Below are positions 30,845-38,257 of a DNA stretch of 64,000 nucleotides, one piece after another. This stretch comes from Nocardiopsis sp. CNT312. Its GTDB lineage: Bacteria > Actinomycetota > Actinomycetes > Streptosporangiales > Streptosporangiaceae. The first letter of the stretch is position 1. Each line of letters starts with the position of its first letter. The notes below the pieces were generated by a model that did no database searches, was not told the origin of the DNA, and saw only the letters and a program-made list of their open reading frames with translations. Position numbers and translations under genes: made by a program. The stretch lies in assembly GCF_000515115.1 (NCBI RefSeq), contig NZ_AZXF01000012.1, forward strand, positions 142,697 through 206,696, given 5' to 3'.

Positions 30845-32425
30845 TCACTGGTAGCCGCGGATCTCCCGGAAGACCTGCTCCAACTCCTGCTCGCGCGCGT
30901 CGAAGACCCGACCGCCCGTCATCTCCGCCAGGTCCTCCATCTCGCCCACGTGGGACTCCCCGAACAGCACGGTGAACACCGGGGCGGCGGCCACCTCCCG
31001 CGGCAGCCCCTCCCGGAAGGCGCGGAACTCCTCCAGGGTGGAGCCCAGGTTCACCTCTCCGTCGGTCATCAGCACCACCGACCTCAGGTGGCCGTCGTCG
31101 GGCGCCCGGTCCAGGAGCGTGTACGCGCCCCGCAGCGCGTCGTAGGCCGCGGTGTCCCCGTCCGCCTCCAGCGAGCGCACCTCCTCCACCAGGTCCGCGA
31201 GCACCGACTCGGTCTCTCCCGGCTCCATCACGAACGTGCTCGGCTCGTGCGCCGTGGTGGAGAACGGCAGCAGGGTCACCTCCTCCCGCTCCTGGAAGGC
31301 CTGGGTCCGCTCGGTGAGCGAGCCGCCGTCGGCGCCCGTCAGCGCCTCCAGCGCCGACTTCAGGTCCTCCAGCCGCTTGCCCTCCATCGAACCCGACGCG
31401 TCCAGCACGTATACCGTGCGGGCCGGCCGCCGCAGTTCGCTGACGTACTCGGCGACCAGGCCGTCGACCACGTCGAGCCGTGCGGGGAAGGGCAGTTCCA
31501 CCAGCGGCGGCACGTCGACGGACAGAGCGGCCTCCGGGGAGGCCGGGCGGCGCAGGGTGTCGTCGGCGATCCGCCGCTGGGTCTCCTCCGACAACAGGTC
31601 CCCGACCAGCCGGCCGTAGGCCGACCGCACCTCCTCGGAGGGGTCCGCCAGCAGCGTCAGCGGGTAGTTCGCGGTGACCGCGCCGTCCGCCGGGTGGACG
31701 AGCGTGAGCGGCTCCTCCAGCACACCGGCCCCGTTCATCGACAGCAGCACGGACTCGTAGTTGATCATCGCGTCCACCGGGCGGCCCTCGCGGGCGCGGC
31801 GCTCGAAGGCGTCGGCGAGCCACCCCGAGGAACCGGAGAAGACCTCCTGGCCCTGGAAGAACTCCACGAGCTCGGGCCGGACCCGTTCCACGTCCCCACT
31901 CTCCAGGGCCGCGCCGGTGTCGGCCAGCGCCGAGGCCACCCCGATCAGGGCGGAGAACCCGGAGTTGGAGGCGCCCGGGTTGGTCATGCCGTAGGTGAGG
32001 TCCTCCTCCTGGACCGCCTCGGCCACGTCGGACCAGGTCACCTCGGTCCCGTCGGACCAGCCCAGTTCGCGGGCGCGCGACTGGGCCACGCCCAGGATCA
32101 CGGGGGAGACCATGACCGGGGTCTCGGTGTCCACGGCGTCGCGTCCGCCCGGGTGCAGGTGCAGGTACCGGTTGGAGGCGAACCACACCGCGTCGTAGGT
32201 TCCGGTATCGCCCGCGGCGACCCGGTCCAGGCCGTCCAGGGTGCCGCTGTAGTCCAGCTCCACCGTCACGCCGGTGCGTTCGCCGACCTCCTCCAGCAGG
32301 GGTTCCAGGTCGGCGATCTCGCTCCCGGCCAGGACGCGGAGGGTGTTGGAGAACGGGGCGGGGACCGAGCAGCCCGCCGCTGTGAGGGCGAGCGCCAGCG
32401 TCGCGGCTCCAAGGGCGCGGCTCAT
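30845..32425 (-). CDS. lipoprotein with substrate-binding and von Willebrand A domains
   Basis: 526 residues. Lipobox LALTAAGC at residues 12-19 makes it a membrane-anchored lipoprotein. The first ~300 residues resemble a periplasmic-type solute-binding protein (LRVLAGSEIADLEPLLEE, YDAVWFASNRYLHL, YGMTNPGASNSGFSALIG). A VWA domain follows with a metal-dependent adhesion site (VYVLDASGSMEGKRL), RSVVLMTDGEVNLG and a matching Thr/Asp region. Its ATG overlaps the stop of the companion gene (ATGA). The pair looks like an extracytoplasmic sensing or scaffold device; no transport permease is nearby. Confidence 0.8.
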   Translation of the reverse strand: MSRALGAATLALALTAAGCSVPAPFSNTLRVLAGSEIADLEPLLEEVGERTGVTVELDYSGTLDGLDRVAAGDTGTYDAVWFASNRYLHLHPGGRDAVDTETPVMVSPVILGVAQSRARELGWSDGTEVTWSDVAEAVQEEDLTYGMTNPGASNSGFSALIGVASALADTGAALESGDVERVRPELVEFFQGQEVFSGSSGWLADAFERRAREGRPVDAMINYESVLLSMNGAGVLEEPLTLVHPADGAVTANYPLTLLADPSEEVRSAYGRLVGDLLSEETQRRIADDTLRRPASPEAALSVDVPPLVELPFPARLDVVDGLVAEYVSELRRPARTVYVLDASGSMEGKRLEDLKSALEALTGADGGSLTERTQAFQEREEVTLLPFSTTAHEPSTFVMEPGETESVLADLVEEVRSLEADGDTAAYDALRGAYTLLDRAPDDGHLRSVVLMTDGEVNLGSTLEEFRAFREGLPREVAAAPVFTVLFGESHVGEMEDLAEMTGGRVFDAREQELEQVFREIRGYQ

Positions 32426-33582
32426 GCCTCGCCACCCCCCGCCGCGCCGCCGGTATCGGCCTCGTCGCGTGCCGGGGGCAGTCCGTTGGCTCCGTAGGCG
32501 TCCTCGATGCTGGTCAGCAGTGCCTCCAGTGCCTCGTAGGTCGGCGGGTGGACGACGTCGGTGATCCGGCCGCGGACCGACAGGTCGTTCGTCCGCACCA
32601 GTGCGCCGAAGACGTCGGCGCTGGCCGTGCGGAACCCGTGGGCCGCGGCGAGCTCCTGGAGTTCGGTGTCCTCCGCCAACAGGTGGCCGACGGCGTTGCC
32701 GGGTGCGGAGAAGGCGACGACGGCGTGCTCGGAGTGCACGGTCGGGGTGGGGTAGAGGACCCGCGCGTCACCGTCCAGGGCCGGGCCGTCCAGCATGGCG
32801 TGCACGTACTGGGCCTCGTACACCCACACCAGCGGGGTGTGTCCGGCCCCGAGGTCGCGGAACTGCTCGAAGGGCTGCTGTGAGGACTCGGGCGGCTGCC
32901 CCTGGGCGAGGAAGAGCCGGGAGACGCGCTCGACCATCCCGGGGTCCGGGGAGCCCGGTCGCAGCACCTCCTCGTCGTTGAGCAGGTAGGAGAGCACCAC
33001 CGCGTACATCGCCGCGGAGTTGGACGTGCGCGGGTCCGTGGTGCGCACCAGGACCTCCTGGCGGTTGCCGGAGCTGACGGAGTCGCCGGGCAGGTCGCGC
33101 CAGCGGGTCCGCTCCTCGGTCAGGTCCAGGTAGGCCTGCATGTCGAAGGACCACGTCCCGTCCTCGGCCACCCGGGTGACCCCGGCCGGCTCCAGGGCCT
33201 CCACCATGGACTCGTAGCCGAGCAGCACCATGGGTGTGCTGAAGGGCTGGTAGACGGTGGCACCCTCGTTGAGCTCCTCGGCCCGCTGGGCCAGGTGCCG
33301 GGAGCCGGGGGAGACGAAGTCGGCCCCCTCCGCGTCCTCCGCCAGGACACGCGACCCGCGTGCGCGCACGGTCACCTCGTAGCCCAGTTCGGCGAACCGG
33401 GCGCGGACGCGCTCGTCCTCGAAGTAGGCGACCTTCTCCGAGCCGACGATTCCGGTGACCGCGGTCAGCTCACGGGGCCACAGGACGATCCCGACCACGA
33501 CGATCAGCGCCGCGGCGAGTGCTCCTGCGGCGGCGGCGGTCCAGGGGGTTCTCCGGCCGGTGCTGCGGGATGGGCCAGACAC
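32422..33582 (-). CDS. membrane-anchored substrate-binding-like protein
   Basis: 386 residues from GTG 33582. One N-terminal membrane segment (TAAAAGALAAALIVVVGIVLWP) then a single extracytoplasmic domain with solute-binding features (GSEKVAYFEDERVRARFAEL, ADFVSPGSRHLAQRAEELNE, RTTDPRTSNSAAMYAVVLSY). No VWA domain. The start is set by an AGGAGG ribosome site nine bases upstream; the frame is open for 23 more codons but without any such site and across a promoter-like palindrome. First gene of a two-gene leftward operon with the VWA lipoprotein; both share the same binding-protein theme. Confidence 0.7.
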   Translation of the reverse strand: MSGPSRSTGRRTPWTAAAAGALAAALIVVVGIVLWPRELTAVTGIVGSEKVAYFEDERVRARFAELGYEVTVRARGSRVLAEDAEGADFVSPGSRHLAQRAEELNEGATVYQPFSTPMVLLGYESMVEALEPAGVTRVAEDGTWSFDMQAYLDLTEERTRWRDLPGDSVSSGNRQEVLVRTTDPRTSNSAAMYAVVLSYLLNDEEVLRPGSPDPGMVERVSRLFLAQGQPPESSQQPFEQFRDLGAGHTPLVWVYEAQYVHAMLDGPALDGDARVLYPTPTVHSEHAVVAFSAPGNAVGHLLAEDTELQELAAAHGFRTASADVFGALVRTNDLSVRGRITDVVHPPTYEALEALLTSIEDAYGANGLPPARDEADTGGAAGGGEA

Positions 33583-33648
33583 TGTTTCGGTCCTCCTCGG
33601 ACAGGGGGGTGCGCCCGAGATTTCCACATTTCGTGGACTTTCATCTGA

Positions 33649-33669
33649 CACTCTGGTAGTGCCAGAGTG
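33649..33669. promoter_or_regulatory. candidate operator between the VWA operon and dnaG
   Basis: Perfect inverted repeat CACTCTGG-N5-CCAGAGTG, 67 bases upstream of the chosen start of the leftward gene and 71 bases upstream of dnaG. Confidence 0.5.
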
Positions 33670-33740
33670 GACGGGAACCGAACGCGGCGGACTCCGGGGG
33701 CAGGGACGAACGGTCGCTACGGAGAACTAGGCTGAGGTCC

Positions 33741-35615
33741 GTGGCAGGACGGATCAGGGACGAAGACATCGCACTGGTGCGCGAGCGCGCACCCATCGCG
33801 GACGTGGTCGGCGAGTACCTTCAGCTGCGCAACGCGGGAGGGGGCTCGCTCAAGGGGCTGTGCCCCTTCCACGACGAGAAGTCTCCCTCCTTCAATGTCA
33901 CCCCGTCGAAAAATTTGTGGTACTGCTTCGGCTGCGCTGAAGGCGGTGACGTCATCTCCTTCGTGCAGCGGATCGATAGTCTCAGCTTCGCCGAAGCCGT
34001 CGAATCGCTCGCCCGCCAGGCCGGTGTCACCCTCCGCTACGAGGAGGGCGGCCGCAGCACGCGGCGGGATGAGGGCAGGCGCCAGCGCCTCCTGGAGGCG
34101 CACCGGGCCGCCGCGGAGTTCTACGCCGGGGCGCTGCTGTCCCCCGAGGCGGTCGCCGCGCGCCGCTTCCTCACCGACCGGGGCTTCGACCGCTCCCACG
34201 CCGAACGCTTCGGCCTGGGCTTCGCCCCCGCCGGATGGGAGAACCTCACCGCGCACCTGCGGCGCAAGGGCTTCACCGACCAGGAACTCATCGACGGCGG
34301 GCTGGCCAGCCAGGGCCGCCGGGGCGCCTACGACCGCTTCCGCAACCGGTTGCTGTGGCCGGTGCGCGAGGTCACCGGCGAGGTCGTGGGGTTCGGCGCC
34401 CGCAAGCTCGACCCGGACGAGGACGGACCCAAGTACCTCAACTCCCCCGAGAGCCCCATCTTCCACAAGGGACGGCTGCTGTACGGGCTCGACCTGGCCA
34501 AACGCGACATCTCCCAGAAGAGCGAGGCGGTGGTCGTCGAGGGCTACACCGACGTCATGGCCTGCCACGACGCCGGGGTCACCACAGCCGTGGCCACCTG
34601 CGGCACCTCCTTCGGCGAGGACCACGTGAAGATCCTGCGCCGCATGCTGCTGGGCAGGAGCAACCAGGGCGGCCGCGTGGTCTTCACCTTCGACGGCGAC
34701 AAGGCCGGACAGAAGGCGGCCGTGCGGGCCTTCGCCGAGGAGCACGGCTTCACCTCCGAGACCTACGTCGCCGTACAGGCCGACGGGCTCGACCCCTGTG
34801 ACCTGCGCTTCCAGCACGGCCCCCAGGCCGTGGCCGACCTCGTCGACGGTGCCGTCCGGCTGTACGAGTTCATGATCCGCAACGTCATGGAGGGCTACGA
34901 CCTCGCCTCCCCGGAGGGGAGGATGGCCGCCCTGGACGCCGCCGCGCCCATCGTCGCGAGCATCCGGGACGAGGGCGTGCGCCGCAACTACGGCGCCAGC
35001 CTGGACCGCTGGATCGGGACCATGGACGAGGCCTTCGTCCAGCGCCGCGTCGCCCAGCACATGCGTTCGAACACACGTGGGGGCGGATCTCCGCGAACCG
35101 GCAACCACCCCGTGCCCACCCCGGACGCGGGGGAGGCCCCCTACGACCTGCGCGACCCGTCGGTGCGGCGCGAGCGCCAGGCCCTCAAGATCGCTCTCCA
35201 ACACCCCGGTCTGGCCGCCGCGTTCGACGCCTTCACCGAGGAGGACTTCACCGTCGCCCAGCACCGGGCGGTGCGCGCGCTCATCGCCGAACGCGGAGGG
35301 GTGGCCGCCGCCCACGACCCCCAGGTGTGGCTGAACGGGCTCCGCGAGGCCGCGCCCAGTGAGGCCCAGCGCGATTTCCTCACCCGGTTGGCCGTGGAAC
35401 CGATCGAGTTCCATGGAGAACTCGACGGACATTACGCCATGCAAATGCTGGGCACAATAAGAACCCATTCCATCAATCGTCGAGAGTCAAACCTCAAGTC
35501 CGAACTCTCTCGACTCGAAGGTACTTCCCAGATGGAGGAACAGCGGAGCGTATTTACCGAACTCATGGCGCTTCAACAGCAGAAACGTGCTCTCCAAGAG
35601 TCCCTGAGGGGATGA
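33741..35615 (+). CDS. dnaG: DNA primase
   Basis: 624 residues. CHC2 zinc finger (C41, H44, C62, C65 in CPFHDEKSPSF and WYCFGCAEGGDV), the RNA polymerase core block (FRNRLLWPVREVTGEVVGFG) and TOPRIM motifs EAVVVEGYTDVMACHDAG and FTFDGDKAGQKA. The C-terminal ~150 residues bind helicase. GTG at 33741. The last ~180 bases are markedly less GC-rich with many A- and T-ending codons. The order dgt ... dnaG - sigma factor resembles the macromolecular synthesis clusters of actinobacteria. Confidence 0.96.
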   Translation: MAGRIRDEDIALVRERAPIADVVGEYLQLRNAGGGSLKGLCPFHDEKSPSFNVTPSKNLWYCFGCAEGGDVISFVQRIDSLSFAEAVESLARQAGVTLRYEEGGRSTRRDEGRRQRLLEAHRAAAEFYAGALLSPEAVAARRFLTDRGFDRSHAERFGLGFAPAGWENLTAHLRRKGFTDQELIDGGLASQGRRGAYDRFRNRLLWPVREVTGEVVGFGARKLDPDEDGPKYLNSPESPIFHKGRLLYGLDLAKRDISQKSEAVVVEGYTDVMACHDAGVTTAVATCGTSFGEDHVKILRRMLLGRSNQGGRVVFTFDGDKAGQKAAVRAFAEEHGFTSETYVAVQADGLDPCDLRFQHGPQAVADLVDGAVRLYEFMIRNVMEGYDLASPEGRMAALDAAAPIVASIRDEGVRRNYGASLDRWIGTMDEAFVQRRVAQHMRSNTRGGGSPRTGNHPVPTPDAGEAPYDLRDPSVRRERQALKIALQHPGLAAAFDAFTEEDFTVAQHRAVRALIAERGGVAAAHDPQVWLNGLREAAPSEAQRDFLTRLAVEPIEFHGELDGHYAMQMLGTIRTHSINRRESNLKSELSRLEGTSQMEEQRSVFTELMALQQQKRALQESLRG

Positions 35616-35665
35616 ATGTAGCACCGGGGTGACAATAATAAGTCTCCCTCCGAAGGCACCCTCAA

Positions 35666-36808
35666 GTGCACAATGGAGGGGTGTCTCCCACAGCTGCGAG
35701 CAATGTCGTTCCTCCAGTGCGGCACCTGGTCGGCCTCCTTCCGGGCGCGGAGCGGTCGGCGGTCGGCCGGGGCGAGGTCGCCTCGGCGCTGGAGCGTTTG
35801 GGCGCGCACCCCGGCACCCTGGACCAGGCGGTGGCCGGCCTCGTCCGGGCCGGGGTACCCGTCGGCGACACCGACGGTGACCAGGACCCCCAGGAGGGCA
35901 GACGCTCGGGAGCGGACCTGGTCCGCCTCTACCTCAGCGAGATCGGCCGGGTACCGCTGCTCAGCGCCGAGCAGGAGGTGGACCTGGCCAAGCGCGTCGA
36001 GGCCGGCCTGTACGCCCGGCACCGGACCCCCGACGACGGGGTGTGCACGGCCGAGGAACTCGCGGAACTGGCGGAGGCGGGCCTGCGCGCCAAGGCGCGC
36101 CTCATCGAGTCCAACCTCCGCCTGGTGGTCTCCATCGCCAAACGCTACCTGGGCCGGGGCATCCTCTTCCTCGACCTCGTCCAGGAGGGCAATCTCGGCC
36201 TGATCCGCGCGGTGGAGAAGTTCGACTACGCCCGGGGGTTCAAATTCTCCACCTACGCCACCTGGTGGATACGCCAGGCCATCACCCGGGCCATCGCCGA
36301 CCAGGCGCGGACGATCAGGGTTCCCGTGCACATGGTGGAGGCGATCAACAAGGTCCTGAAAGCGCAGCACCGGCTCCACCAGAAACTGGGCCGTGAACCC
36401 AGCCTCGCCGAGATATCCGCCGCCGTGGGCCTGTGCGGGGAGCGCGTGCTAGAGATCCAGCGGGTCGCCCGCGACCCGGTCTCCCTCCAGACCCCGGTCG
36501 GGGAGGAAGAGTCCGACTTCGGCGACTTCATCGAGGACCGCGACGCGGTGGCCCCCGTGGAAGCGGCCTCCTTCACCCTCCTCCAGGAGCGGCTGCACGC
36601 CATCCTGGGGGGCCTGTCCGAACGGGAGCGGCGCATCATCGGACTGCGCTTCGGCCTGGCCGACGGCCGCACCCGCACCCTGGAGGAGGTCGGACGGGAG
36701 TTCGGGGTCACCCGGGAGCGCATCCGCCAGATCGAGGCCAAGACCCTGACCAAGCTGCGCCACCCCTCACGGGCCGGAACCCTGCGGGACTATCTGACGC
36801 ACGGCTGA
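35666..36808 (+). CDS. RpoD/SigA family sigma factor
   Basis: 380 residues, group 1/2 sigma-70 without the long acidic N-terminal extension of the housekeeping factor. Region 1.2 [20 protein letters not shown], region 2 [20 protein letters not shown] and [20 protein letters not shown], region 3 [18 protein letters not shown], and region 4.2 [20 protein letters not shown] are complete. GTG at 35666, 50 bases after dnaG. It resembles the Hrd-type alternative principal factors of streptomycetes; whether it is essential cannot be read here. Confidence 0.92.
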   Translation: MHNGGVSPTAASNVVPPVRHLVGLLPGAERSAVGRGEVASALERLGAHPGTLDQAVAGLVRAGVPVGDTDGDQDPQEGRRSGADLVRLYLSEIGRVPLLSAEQEVDLAKRVEAGLYARHRTPDDGVCTAEELAELAEAGLRAKARLIESNLRLVVSIAKRYLGRGILFLDLVQEGNLGLIRAVEKFDYARGFKFSTYATWWIRQAITRAIADQARTIRVPVHMVEAINKVLKAQHRLHQKLGREPSLAEISAAVGLCGERVLEIQRVARDPVSLQTPVGEEESDFGDFIEDRDAVAPVEAASFTLLQERLHAILGGLSERERRIIGLRFGLADGRTRTLEEVGREFGVTRERIRQIEAKTLTKLRHPSRAGTLRDYLTHG

Positions 36809-36829
36809 CCCGTCCCCTACGGTCGGAGT

Positions 36830-38155
36830 GTGACGCGCCCTTCCCTCCCCGAGGCCGGTTCCGGCCCACTCGCGAAGCGCACCCTGACCGTCCTCGGCGC
36901 CCTCGCGGGTGCCGGCCTGCTGATCGGCGGACTCCTCGTGCTCCTGCCCGCACGCCCACCCGAACGCATCGCCTACTTCGCCGACTGGAACGTGGCGGGC
37001 CGCGGCTTCACCGTCGCCGACCTGGAGCGCAGCGGCGCCCCCGAACGCCTCACCCGCCTGATCTGGGCCTTCGGGGACGTCGGCGAGGACGGCCTGTGCC
37101 GTGTCCCCGCGCACGACCCCTACCAGGCGTGGGAGCTCTACCAGCGCCGGTATGCCGCCGGGGAGAGCGTCGACGGCGAGGCCGACACCTACGGCCAGGA
37201 ACTCGCCGGAAGCCTCAACCAGCTCCGCAAGCTCCGCGAGAGGTACCCGGACCTGGACGTCAGCCTCTCCCTTGGCGGATGGAACCTGTCCGCCCACTTC
37301 TCCACCGCGGCCCGCACACCCGAGTCGCGGCGGGCGTTCGTGGAGTCCTGCCTGGACCTGTGGATCCGTGGCGACCTGCCTGTGGCCGGCGGAGAGCCGC
37401 AGGGCGGCGACGGCGCTGGGGCGGGCCTCTTCGACGGAATCGACATCGACTGGGAGTGGCCCGGGGGACAGGGACGCCCCGGCAACACCGTCCACCCCGA
37501 CGACCCCGGCAACTTCACGCTCCTGGTCGCGGAGTTCCGCCGCCGGTTCGACGCCCTGGAGGAGGAGACGGGACGCCGTTACACGCTCTCGGTCTCCCTG
37601 CCCGGCGGGACTGACACCGGAGCGGCCTACGAGGGCCGGGTCTTCGACCTGGTGGACTTCGCCACGGTCCAGGGCTACGACTTCTCCGGCCCCTGGAGCG
37701 AGCGCACCGCCCACCACTCCAACCTGCACGCGCCCGCCTACGCACCCGGCTCCGCCAGCGTGGACCGGGCCGTCCGCCACTACCTGGACCTGGGCGCCCC
37801 GCCCGGGAAGCTCGTCGTGGGCGTGCCCGCCTTCGGCCGTGGCTGGCAGGGCGTGGACGGTGGCGGCGACGGGCGCGACCAGGTCGCGTCCGGGCCCGCC
37901 GACCACGCCTACGACGGGCCTACGATGGCCTTCTCCGATCTGGAGGACCTTGCGGGCGAGCGCTTCCTCGACGAGGACGCCGGCGCCGCCTGGGTCTACG
38001 ACGGAGACCGGTGGTGGACCTACGACACCCCCGAGGTGATCGCCCTCAAGGGTGCCTACGTGCTCCGCAACGACCTGGGCGGGCTCATGGTGTGGAACCT
38101 GGACATGGACCCCGACGGCGTCCTGATCCGGGCCGTGGACGAGTCGCTGCGCTGA
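36830..38155 (+). CDS. GH18 chitinase-like hydrolase, membrane-anchored
   Basis: 441 residues. An N-terminal segment (LTVLGALAGAGLLIGGLLVL, about 19-38) would anchor it outside the cell. The GH18 barrel shows RIAYFADWN, LSLGGWNLS and the catalytic FDGIDIDWEWP (DxxDxDxE complete), then MVWNLDMDP near the C-terminus. Probably cleaves beta-1,4-linked N-acetylglucosamine polymers or related wall glycans. GTG start 22 bases after the sigma gene, so likely co-transcribed with it. Confidence 0.88.
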   Translation: MTRPSLPEAGSGPLAKRTLTVLGALAGAGLLIGGLLVLLPARPPERIAYFADWNVAGRGFTVADLERSGAPERLTRLIWAFGDVGEDGLCRVPAHDPYQAWELYQRRYAAGESVDGEADTYGQELAGSLNQLRKLRERYPDLDVSLSLGGWNLSAHFSTAARTPESRRAFVESCLDLWIRGDLPVAGGEPQGGDGAGAGLFDGIDIDWEWPGGQGRPGNTVHPDDPGNFTLLVAEFRRRFDALEEETGRRYTLSVSLPGGTDTGAAYEGRVFDLVDFATVQGYDFSGPWSERTAHHSNLHAPAYAPGSASVDRAVRHYLDLGAPPGKLVVGVPAFGRGWQGVDGGGDGRDQVASGPADHAYDGPTMAFSDLEDLAGERFLDEDAGAAWVYDGDRWWTYDTPEVIALKGAYVLRNDLGGLMVWNLDMDPDGVLIRAVDESLR

Positions 38156-38257
38156 CCCGCGCCTTCGGGGCGCCCCGCCCGGGGATCGTCGACAATCCGA
38201 CGACCCCCGGGCGCGCCGGGGTTGCCACGACGGTTCCCGGGCACCACGCTGAGGGCC

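Noticed and set aside
30648..30854. 68-codon plus-strand frame starting GTG
   Set aside because: Coding-like third positions, but it runs through the perfect terminator hairpin of the VWA operon and into its stop codon; no conserved motif.
33583..33651. Extended N-terminus of the substrate-binding-like protein from GTG 33651
   Set aside because: The extension lacks a ribosome site and starts inside an inverted repeat; GTG 33582 has AGGAGG.
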